DNA of 64,000 bases from Puccinellia tenuiflora (lineage: Eukaryota > Streptophyta > Magnoliopsida > Poales > Poaceae), in assembly GCA_012064385.1 (NCBI GenBank), contig QRDG01000473.1, positions 4,917,066 through 4,981,065 of the forward strand. The letters run 5' to 3'. How positions within the stretch are numbered: position 1 is the first letter of the stretch; every line of letters begins with the position of its first letter. Made by a program: the position numbers and the translations under genes. Below are positions 1-8,557 of the stretch, piece after piece. Below the pieces are notes generated by a model. That model did not search any database. It was not told where the DNA came from and was given only the letters and a program-made list of their open reading frames with translations.

Positions 1-340
1 CACGCGTCAGAGGCGTGCCCGAGGCTTGGCACGCCGTCCACTTGCGGCACGCCGCCGCCCTTGTCTCGCTCCGTGTCACAAGGAACTCTGTCCAACTTCC
101 GGGATAACCTTCAACAGACATAAGTGTGCCCTACGCTGGTAACTCAGTTTACTCCCTCCTGCACATAAGAACAACGAAGGATAGTCCGACATATAATAAG
201 CATGATCCGACATAAGGATATGTCGGTTTAACCTGACTCGGAGGAATCCGGATAAGCCAGTATGGTATGTCGGTTTCCATTGACTCGGTCAACACCGAGT
301 CAACCTTATTTTACCATATTGACCCCATTCGGGGGCTTCC
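1..340. other. Unassigned left edge of window
   Basis: No protein-like reading frame or recognised repeat was found here. The stretch has short self-complementary pieces (CCGACAT...ATGTCGG near 210-227, and GACTCGGTCAACACCGAGTC near 283-302). It is either the 5' part of CACTA-1 or an older insertion in it. By analogy with the CACTA element at 43487, where about 1.4 kb separates the terminus from the transposase start, the true left end of CACTA-1 should lie several hundred bases outside the window. Confidence 0.4.
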
Positions 341-373
341 CCCCGACACAGCGCGCGGCCATGTTTGGGGGCT

Positions 374-428
374 TTTTGTCCCGGTTTGTATCTCAAACCG
401 GGACAAAAGGTCTAGCCCTATATATATC
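374..428 (+). promoter_or_regulatory. Subterminal palindrome and TATA of CACTA-1 transposase promoter
   Basis: TTTTGTCCCGGTTT (374-387) and AAACCGGGACAAAA (395-408) form a perfect 14-bp inverted repeat with a 7-bp loop. It is followed by CCCTATATATATCC (about 416-429), a plausible TATA box for the transposase transcript. The same palindrome class occurs at both ends of the element at 43487. In maize Spm, TNPA binds short subterminal repeats near the promoter; a comparable role here is inference. Confidence 0.55.
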
Positions 429-717
429 CAGCCCCTCTTCCCCCTCTCTTGTTTTTTTTCCTGGTGGGAGGTGGTGTAGGTTTGTGCTAGTTTTTTTTTC
501 TACATATGCACTAGAGGTGTTCGGTGAAATGCCTGTTAGAGCGATGCCACTTTAGTTCACACAAGACAAACATGATATGAGGTGTCCGAGCCACACTTAA
601 GCTTCCTCCTCTTTGTTTCCATCTTTCCTAAAAGGTTAGCAACTACTTTCTCGTTTAGACCATGCGGTACTAATTTTAGCATCGTGATTGCGTTTGATAT
701 ATAGTTGCATGATGCAG

Positions 718-3700
718 ATGGGCCATCCATGGATGTACGGTGACCGCCGCTCTGGAGCTTATAGAGAATGCGTGCATTCTTTTATCGTTGTGGCCGAGGC
801 GAACAAGCGGCGGGATGGTTTTATGTGTTGTCCGTGTGTCGAATGTCGGAATGAGAAGGATTACACTTCCTCAAGAGTCATTCAGAGCCACCTGCTTCGG
901 TCCGGTTTCATGTCCGGCTATAATATTTGGACCTTTCACGGAGAAAGAGGGGTTATGATGGAAGACGGCGATGAAGAAGAGAACGATGATGACAACTACC
1001 GATCTATGTTCCCTGAATACGCTGATACCGCAATGGAAGACAATGAAGAAGAAGGAGGTGAAGAACGGACAGCGTATGAGCCCGCTGATGATCTTGGTCG
1101 GGTCATTTCTGATGCAAAGCGAGACTGTGACATAGAAAAGGAGAGGATGCAGTTCGAGCAGATGTTATAGGACCACAACAAATTTTTATACCCAACTTGT
1201 GAAGATGGCCAGAATAAGCTGGGTAGCACACTGGAATTGCTGAATTGGAAGGCAGAGACCGGTGTGACTGTCTCGGGATTTGAAAAGTTGCTGGTACTAA
1301 TGAAGAAGATGCTTTCAAGAAATAACGAATTGCCCGCCAGTACGTACGAAGCAAAGAAGCTTGTCTGCCCTCTAGGATTAGACGTGCAGAAGATACATGC
1401 ATGCCCTAATGACTGCATCCTCTACCGTGGTGAGAAGTACGAGAATATGGATAAATGCCCGGTATGCACTGCATTGCGGTATAAGATCAGAAAAGATGAC
1501 CCTGATGATGTTGAGGGCGAGCCACCCAGGAAGAGGTTCCTGCCAAGGTGATGTGGTATGCTCCTATAATACCACGGTTGAAATGTTTGTTCAGAAACAA
1601 AGAGCATGCCAAGTTGTTGCGATGGCACATGGAAAACTGTAAGAAAGATGGGATGTTGAGGCACCCGGCTGATGGTCGACAGTGGAGAAAAATCGAGCGA
1701 GAGTTCCCGGACTTTACAGGTGACGCAAGGAACTTATGGTTTGGTCTAAGTACAAATGGCATGAATCCTTTTGGGGAGCATAGCTGCAGTCACAGCACCT
1801 GGCCCGTGACTCTATGTATCTACAACCTTCCTCCTTGGTTGTGCATGAAGCGGAAGTTCATTATGATGCCAGTGCTGATCCAAGGCCCGAAGCAACCCGG
1901 CAACGATATTGATGTGTATCTAAGGCCATTAGTTGATGAACTTTTACAGTTGTGGGCCGAACCAGGTGTACGTGTGTGGGATGAGCACAAACAGGAGGAA
2001 TTTGACCTACGAGCGTTGCTGTTCGTAACCATCAATGATTGGCCTGTACTTAGTAACATTTCAGGACAGACGAACAAAGGATACAGTGCATGCACGCACT
2101 GTTTAGATGAGACTGAAAGTATATATCTGGATAAATGTAGGAAGAATTTGTACCCGTATAATCGTCGTTTTCTTCCGCCCAGGCATCACTTAAGGAAAAA
2201 AGGCAAGCATTTCAATGGCAAGACAGAAACCCGCACGAAGCCTGTCCCCTGTAGTGGTGCTGATGTATTTGGTACGGTACATGATTTAAATGTAATCTTT
2301 GGAAAGGGTCTTGGCAGAGAACCTGTTCCGAATGATGCTGACGGACACGCACCCATGTGACGAAGAATCTTTGCGTGAATATTCTAGGCTTCCTGGGCTT
2401 GTATGGGAAGTCAAAAGATACACTGGAAGCACGGAAGGACCAGCAACATCATAAAGGACGAGACGGCATGCATGCAGGGCAGTTTCAAGGGCCTGCCAGC
2501 TATGCTCTTACCAAAGAAGAGAAGAAAATCTTTTTTGAAGTCCTTTTCAGTATCAAGGTCCCGTCTGGCTTCTCGTCGAATATAAAGGGAATAGTAAATA
2601 TGAAAGAGAAAAAATTTCAAAACCTAAAGTCTCATGACTGCCACGTGCTTATGACGCAATTGCTTCCGGTTGCACTGAGGGGAATTCTACCCGAAAATGT
2701 TCGACTAGCCATTGTGAAGGTATGTGCATTCCTCAATGCAATTTCTCAGAAGGTAAATCCAGAAAGTCTAACAGGGTTACAGATTGATGTGGTCCAATGT
2801 CTGGTGAGCTTCGAGTTGTTGTTCCCACCATCCTTCTTCAATATTATGACGCACCTCCTAGTTCACCTAGTCGAAGAGATTAGAATTCTCGGTCCTGTGT
2901 TTCTACACAATATGTTCCCCTTCGAGAGGTTCATGGGAGTCTTAAAAAAATATGTTCATAACCGTGCTAGGCTAGAAGGAAGCATCTCCAAGGGCTATGG
3001 AACAGAGGAGGTCATTAAGTTTTGTGTTGACTTTCTTCCTGACATTAAGCCGATTGGTGTTCCTGAATCTCGGTATGAGGGGAGGCTGACTGGAAAAGGC
3101 ACACTTGGAAGGAAAACAACGGTATGTAGGGACGCGGTTTCTTTCACTCAAGCACACTACACAGTTCTACACAATTCCACCGTGGTTGCTCCGTATATCG
3201 AGAAACACAAGAATATTCTACGTGCTGAAAACCCGGGGGAGCATGACTCCTGGATTAAAGGGGAACACGAGGCGATTTTCAGTAGTTGGTTGCAGACACA
3301 TCTCATGAATAACAGCACTGTTGGAGATCAGCTGTACTTGTTGGCCAGGTTACCATCGTCGACTATATGTACTTTCCAAGGGTACGAGATAAATGGGAAT
3401 ACATTTTACACGATCTCCCAAGATAAAAAGAGCACCAACCAAAACAGTGGTGTCCGCTTTGATGCAATAGACGACAGTGGGCAGAAGGACACATATTATG
3501 GGTACATAGAAGAGATATGGGAACTTGACTATGGACCTACTTTTAAGGTCCCTTTGTTTCAGTGCAAATGGGTCAAGCTGACAGGAGGCGGGGTACATGT
3601 AGACCAAAAGTACGGCATGACAACAGTGGATCTCAAAAATCTTGCATACATGGATGAACCATTCATCCTAGCCAACGATGTGGCTCAGGTTTTCTATGTG

Positions 3701-3880
3701 AAGGACATGTCTACGAAATCGAGAAAAAGAAATCAGCAAAAGAATACATCATCCGATGAGCCAAAGCGCCACATAGTTCTTTCAGGGAAAATAAACATTG
3801 TGGGAGTGAATGACAAGACAGACATGTCAGAAGATTATAATAAGTTTCATGAAATTCCGCCCTTTCACAGTGAAAACTGA
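718..3880 (+). pseudogene. TNP2/TNPD-type CACTA transposase, disrupted
   Basis: This encodes the large CACTA transposase. The N-terminal transposase-associated zinc-finger-like domain begins WMYGDRRS and carries CCPCVEC (about 718-950). The Transposase_21 core runs 1240-2360 (CPLGLDVQKIHACPNDC, TLCIYNLPPWLCMKRKF, TINDWP). DUF4218-like sequence (FPPSFFNIMTHLLVHLVEE, about 2815-2880) and DUF4216-like sequence (NTFYTISQDKKSTNQNSGVR, about 3398-3460) follow. ATGCAG before ATG 718 looks like a splice acceptor, as in the second CACTA. Breaks: TAG at 1168, a 1-base loss near 1536 shifting the frame, a deletion of about 79 bp at 2358 that removes the conserved IDVMH segment, and a late frameshift near 3870. 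The protein family is clear; the gene is not functional. Confidence 0.9.
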
Positions 3881-4112
3881 CCCATGCATCCTGTTAAATG
3901 ATGAAGATGCTCCATGGCTACGGCGCAGAAGAAAAACCACAACACTAGATAGGGATGTTGGTGATTTGTAATAATGGCTATATGCGAATACAAACCGTAT
4001 GTTTTGACTATATGCACCGTCAGGATGTATGCAGGGAATCTGAATGATTTGTATTCGGTCGATGAACTGAAGGATTTCTAGATAGAACAAAACACACGGT
4101 ATCACCTGCATA

Positions 4113-5468
4113 TCATGCATCTAAAATGCATACATGAACTTTGCATTATAATTCTCATATTTGCATCATACAAGGGTTATATCATTGTTTTATATTGATT
4201 TTGGGGATAATTCACAGTTTCCCCATTTATTTGGAATTAACCCTGCACTGGCAGAAAACCCTATTTTCTATATTTTGATGTTTCAGGGACCCAAACGATG
4301 TCCAAATGAGCTATAAATTTACGGGGATCATTATTTTGGAAGGAGGAAGACCTAGGAGCGAAAGAAGTCAACGAACGGAGGCCAGAGGGCCAAAATAGGG
4401 GGTCCCACGTGGCCTGGTACTGTAGCCGCGTGGGCCCACCTAATTCAGCCCTCGTGGCCCCGTTTGCATCGATCCTTCACCCTCAAGCATCCTCGTGACC
4501 TAAAAACGACTGCATAAATAGTCCCCCGAGGAGTTTCGCAAAGAGGCGGCGGAGAAACACAAAACCAGAAATAGAGAGACAGAAGGTTGCTGCCAGAGAA
4601 GATCGGAGGGGGGAAACACCACCGGAATCCACCTCCGGAGGGCTCCACCCCCTCCCCCCCCCCCGGCATGATCATCATCAACATCTACAGCAAGATCATC
4701 TCCATCTCTCCACTGTAAACTCTTTGCAAACATGATGTATGATGCAATATTCTTTTCCAACAATCTATTGTGTCTCTCCATCTATGTTTGAGAAGTGATT
4801 TGTTCATGGCAATAGTGAAATAGTTTGTTGATTGGTTGCATACAAGTATTGTGATCACCGGTAAGGTAATGGAGTGAGGAGGACTTGGGAGGACAAGTAA
4901 GCCCAAGATCGAATCATGAAGTTACTTCTATTGGGGGATATATGGGAGACCCTAGAACTTAAGGCTATGGTGGGACAATTATGTCTTAATAATTCTTGTG
5001 CTGCACATTAAATTGGCCATGAGATCCATCATAAGAGTTGTGTAATTTGCTCATTCACTTGACTACAACTATTTATGGCTCCCCCTAGAAGAAACAATAA
5101 AGACTAAAACATGTGCTTCACTAGTTGTGACAACCACACGAATGAAATAAGAATTACCAGAATATTTGCTCCCTTGAGATATTTGCTACTTGAGATTCTT
5201 GCTACTTGTTACCTTGATAAAACTGCTCTAAGATACTTGCATTAGAAACTTGCATTAGAAACTTGTTGCTAGATAAATCTACTCCACATCCCTTGCATCC
5301 ATTAGTTAGTTCCTTTCATACTTAAATTTATTGCTTTGCATAAAAGGCCATATAAGAGGGTTATAGGGCTTTAGAGAATAGATAGTTTACCTTCAGCTCC
5401 TCGTGGGTTCGGCACTCAAATACTTATTGAATTGTGCTACAGTGATTCCTTGCTCTTGGGGATTATCA
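4113..5468 (+). mobile_element. Solo LTR of an Athila-like gypsy element inside CACTA-1
   Basis: This 1356-bp LTR starts TCATGCATCTAAAATGCATA and ends GGGGATTATCA. It is flanked by a perfect 5-bp target duplication, GCATA, at 4108-4112 and 5469-5473. It is a divergent relative of the LTRs at 16543-17980 and 22183-23651, which start TGATGCATCTAAAATGC; the second base has changed G to C. No internal region or second LTR is present, so it is the product of LTR-LTR recombination. It lies downstream of the transposase gene and did not break it. A poly-C run lies at about 4655-4664. Confidence 0.9.
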
Positions 5469-5612
5469 GCATACAACCCTATTGTGGCTAGAGAGTGCCC
5501 GCATATCAAATGCACCGTAGGGGGTATGCAGGTGAAACCGTTTGATTTGTATTCGGTCGATAAACTGAATGCAGGTGAAGCCTACCCATTTTAAACGGGC
5601 ATTCGATCCAAG

Positions 5613-5697
5613 CAGCGGCAAGACTTCTCTGATGATCTGCAACCATCCCAACAAGTGTTGGGGATATACCAGATCATCAAAGAAGCCCTTGCCGCTG
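5613..5697. repeat. Short foldback hairpin in CACTA-1
   Basis: The arm at 5613-5639 (begins CAGCGGCAAG, ends GATGATCTG) pairs with 5670-5697 (begins CAGATCATC, ends CTTGCCGCTG), with a few mismatches or bulges. The 30-base loop contains a smaller palindrome, CCAACAAGTGTTGG. No equivalent was found in the second CACTA. Size and shape would suit a small-RNA precursor, but I recognise no known miRNA in it. Confidence 0.6.
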
Positions 5698-5872
5698 GTT
5701 CCCAAAAGTGTTACATATCATCACAGTTGATGGCTGTGAAGTGTACTCCTGCCTCTCTTATAGACATGCCTCTCCGAGTGACTCCCTCCGGTTGGATATT
5801 TATAGCTGGAACCGGGACTAAAGGAGCGTTGATATGTGTGCCTTATCTTCACCTTTTTAGTACCGGTTGGTA

Positions 5873-6178
5873 GCGCTCGAAAGAAACACACGATCCATGT
5901 GCTTCTGATCCAACGGCCCACAAGCGCTCGAAGGAAACACATGATCCGTGTGCTTCTAATCCAACGGCTCACAAGCGATCTAAAGAAACACATGATCCAT
6001 GTGCTTCCGATCAAACGGCTCACAAGCGCTCGAAGGAAACACACGATCCGTGTGCTTCTGATCCAATGGCTCACAAGCGCTCTAAACAAACACATGATCC
6101 GTGTGCTTCCGATCAAACAGCTGACAAGCGCTCGAAGGAAACACACGATTCGTGTGCTAGCTTCTTGCCATATCACTA
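5873..6178. repeat. 51-bp tandem array, six units
   Basis: Units start with GCGCTCGAA or variants at 5873, 5924, 5975, 6026, 6077 and 6128, exactly 51 bp apart; the last unit is partial. Each unit holds a CACACGATCCGTGTG-like palindrome followed by CTTCTGATCCAACGGCTCAC. Because 51 is divisible by three, several frames stay open without being genes. A reverse-oriented array with the same period lies at 48350-48535 in the other CACTA. Confidence 0.95.
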
Positions 6179-6248
6179 TATATATGTAGGCTTGGCCGCC
6201 ATTGCCATATCACATCTAAACTCATATCTGCAACCGCATCACTCTTCC

Positions 6249-6776
6249 ATGGCTTCAACTATACTAACCTACCGTCAGGCGGAGGAGCTTTCCGCCTCGA
6301 ACTACCCCTGCCCGCCCGGCTACCGCGTCCCCGCCGGCTGGATGCTGAGTGCCGGAGGCGTGCCGGTCCCTCCTGTCCCTCAAGGTGTGGCGCGCCGGGC
6401 GGCTATCACGAACCACTACTACCTCGAGCTCACGCCAGAGCAGCGGATGGATCCCCGCTGGCATCCCGACTACCGCCCGACTTGGGACGCCTTCTTCACC
6501 AATCGGCGTGAGAGGGCGCTCGCCAGGTACGAGGAGGACGGCCCGCCTCCTTCGAACTTCAACAAGGCCGGCTGTAAGCTGTGGTGGGGTGGCCGGACTC
6601 TCCAGAGCGTCATGGACTACATCAAGGCCGGCGATAACCCCCGCCTGCGCTACCCTCACATCCAGTCCAGGCGTGCTCACCCGTCGAGGTGGGAGCCACG
6701 AGCGCCGTCTGATGACAGCGACGACGACGACGATTACGAGGACGAGTATTACAGGCCTAGGCAGGAGTATGACTAA
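6249..6776 (+). CDS. Small CACTA-associated ORF, tryptophan/proline-rich N-terminus and acidic tail
   Basis: The ORF codes for 175 residues, from an ATG in good context (TTCCATGGCTTC) to TAA. The protein starts MASTILTYRQAEEL, has WMLSAGG, LTPEQRMDPRWHPDYRPTWD and CKLWWGGRTLQSVMDYIKAG, and ends in a D/E/Y-rich tail. A TATATATATG stretch about 75 bp upstream could be its promoter. I do not recognise a defined domain. It resembles the accessory ORFs found between the two main genes of grass CACTA elements, which is an inference from position. The frame is open throughout, unlike the transposase genes beside it, and the base composition is G+C-rich compared with its AT-rich surroundings. The second CACTA lacks it. 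It could be a captured host fragment. Confidence 0.55.
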   Translation: MASTILTYRQAEELSASNYPCPPGYRVPAGWMLSAGGVPVPPVPQGVARRAAITNHYYLELTPEQRMDPRWHPDYRPTWDAFFTNRRERALARYEEDGPPPSNFNKAGCKLWWGGRTLQSVMDYIKAGDNPRLRYPHIQSRRAHPSRWEPRAPSDDSDDDDDYEDEYYRPRQEYD

Positions 6777-7140
6777 GATTGTTAGGACAAATGATCCACT
6801 TTTGTCATTCCGTATAAATGATTTGTATTCAGTCGATGAACTAGTTATTATCAAATGATCCACTATTGTCATTGGCTCCAAGATTCAAAAACATGCAAAA
6901 AAATATTAATTAATCCATTTTTAATTGAAAATGGCAAAATTGTTAATAGTTTGTAGAGTTACAATAATTATTTTATAAAACAGAAAATGGTTTTGGATTA
7001 CTTATTCAAATTCAAGTATTTTTCATGTTGGAAGTTTTCTCAAATTCATTCAAATATTCAAATGTTTGTAGAGTTAATCCATTTGTGAATAAGTATTTGA
7101 AAAAACAGAGAAAACAACGCGCGAGCACATTTTTTGGCCC
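6777..7140 (+). other. 3' flank of small ORF; AT-rich spacer
   Basis: This contains one copy of the dispersed motif ATGATTTGTATTCAGTCGAT (about 6818-6837), then AT-rich sequence with no gene. It probably holds the 3' untranslated end of the preceding ORF. Confidence 0.4.
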
Positions 7141-7340
7141 AGCGCGTGCAAATTTTGGGCCCATTAGTCGCGGCCCGTACCACCAGCCGCGAATAAAGCC
7201 TGTGATGCGCGCGCGGGATCTGAAACCGCCGCCCTCCCCACCTTTAGTCGCGGGGCGTGGCTCAACCCACCACTAACGACCCACCTTTTGTCCCGGCTGG
7301 AGCCACGCCCCGCGACTAAAGGGTGGTGTATATAACCCGG
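7141..7340 (+). promoter_or_regulatory. Internal promoter of CACTA-1 with perfect inverted repeat and TATA
   Basis: CCTTTAGTCGCGGGGCGTGG and three more bases (7241-7263) are perfectly complementary to 7300-7322, a 23-bp inverted repeat with a 36-bp loop. The loop itself holds TTTTGTCCCGG. A further AGTCGCGG...CCGCGAATAAAG pair lies just upstream at 7167-7198. TATATAA follows at 7329-7335, 7 bp after the second arm. The AGTCGCGG/CCGCGACT motif is the one found in the right subterminal region (12655-12690). The position matches the promoter of the second gene. Confidence 0.6.
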
Positions 7341-7685
7341 TGCGTGGCTCAGACCGTGACATCGGAGGCCATTGTTGACATAGCGCCGTCAGTCTGCCAA
7401 AATTTTAACATCCACCATCGCCTCCTGCCTCCGGCCGCTCTCCTCCGCCGCGCTCCCTTCGCCTCCGCCGCCACGCGCCCGTCGCCTCCCTCCCCGCGCG
7501 CCCGTCGCCCGAGCTGCCGCCGCTCCAGTTCCTCTCCGCGCCCGCCGTCATCGCCTCCTCCATCGCCCGAGCCCGCCATCCTCCGCTCCCATCGCCGTCG
7601 CCTCCTCCGCCGCCCCAGCCCACCGTCCTCCGCGCCAGCCGCTCGAGCCTTCCTCTGCGCCAGAGCACGCCGCCGTACGTCCTTC

Positions 7686-7935
7686 TCGCCGGTGGCATTT
7701 AGCTTAATTTTTAGGGCAATTTTTTAGGGTAGTTTAATTTTTAGGTTAAATTTTAGATTAGTTTAATTTTAGGTTAAATTTTAGGTAGATTTTTAGGGTA
7801 GTTTAATTTTAGGTTAAAGCTTAGATTAGTTTAATTTTAGGTTAATTTTAGTGTACAAATAGAAATTTTGCTAAGTTAAATTGGTATTATTTTTTTAGTG
7901 TACAAATAGAAATTTTGACTTAGGTGTTTTTAGTT
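7686..7935 (+). repeat. AT-rich leader/intron made of degenerate TTTTAGGTTAAA repeats
   Basis: TTTAATTTTTAGGTTAAATT and close variants recur about six times. The stretch lies between the C-rich leader (7380-7690, open in several frames but with no recognisable protein) and the first ORF of the second gene. It most likely belongs to the first intron or untranslated leader. A similar, independently composed repeat-rich stretch is at 49860-50540 in the other CACTA. Confidence 0.6.
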
Positions 7936-7952
7936 TATTGTTCTCGGAGACG

Positions 7953-8336
7953 ATGTCCCTGTTGGATCAGAGGGGTGATGTGCGGGACTGGGCTCCGCCG
8001 GGCTGGCACTGGGAGGTGCTACCTTCAGGGACGCGCGGCTTGGTGAGGAATCCGGGTGATGTCGTCGATCCGGATCTTCTTTGGTGGCAGTCGCGTGGGC
8101 CACGCTCGGTGCAGAGGGAGCCGGCACCCGAAGAGGTGGTCTGTCGCTGTATCAGAGAGGAGGACGAGCACGTCCATCGCTACATGTATCTATTGGATAG
8201 GCATTATAGCAATAGCTGGTCGTTTCTTCAGAGGGTTCCTTATCATGTGAGTTATGACCCTGTGAGGGTTACTTCTCTTTGGATGCGCAGCGCCGGCGGC
8301 TCAGCACCCCGCAGCTCAGGAACCGGTCGAAGTTAG
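7953..8336 (+). CDS. Small CACTA-associated ORF, tryptophan-rich
   Basis: ATG 7953 gives 127 residues: MSLLDQRGDVRDWAPPGWHW at the start, then DLLWWQSRGPRSVQ and HRYMYLLDRHYSNSWSFLQR. No domain was recognised. It resembles the ORF at 6249-6776 in size and W/R/P content, so the two may be related accessory proteins. The second CACTA has no clear equivalent at this position. It could be an upstream exon of the TNPA-like gene instead; a TTTTGCAG acceptor at about 8545-8552 begins the next coding exon. Confidence 0.4.
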   Translation: MSLLDQRGDVRDWAPPGWHWEVLPSGTRGLVRNPGDVVDPDLLWWQSRGPRSVQREPAPEEVVCRCIREEDEHVHRYMYLLDRHYSNSWSFLQRVPYHVSYDPVRVTSLWMRSAGGSAPRSSGTGRS

Positions 8337-8557
8337 TTTGAGAGGTTCATGCATGGGAGATGTATTAGTGATATTATTCATGATGTTTTAGTTTAAAAAA
8401 ATAATGGACCCGAGCTATATATGTAACTGGATTATTCTAGATGTATTTGTGATATTATTCGTGGTGTATTTTTATGTACTATGATTTTAGTAGTATTTTT
8501 ATGTACTAGTAGCAATATTGTATGCGATAATGATATTGTGTGCATTTTGCAGAAACT

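Noticed and set aside
5613..5697. Known plant miRNA precursor (miR172 or miR167 considered)
   Set aside because: The arm sequences share only short words with those miRNAs and do not contain the mature sequences.
5873..6178. CRISPR-like array
   Set aside because: Units are contiguous without variable spacers, and the DNA is plant nuclear.
5721..6189. Open frames on both strands encoding 17-residue repeats (KHTIRVLLIQRPTSARR type)
   Set aside because: They are by-products of the 51-bp tandem array, whose period is a multiple of three. There is no start context or conservation beyond the DNA repeat.
7323..7727. Alanine/proline/arginine-rich ORF in the C-rich leader
   Set aside because: Open in several frames through base composition; no protein similarity to the CACTA-2 equivalent. 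Treated as a transcribed leader.
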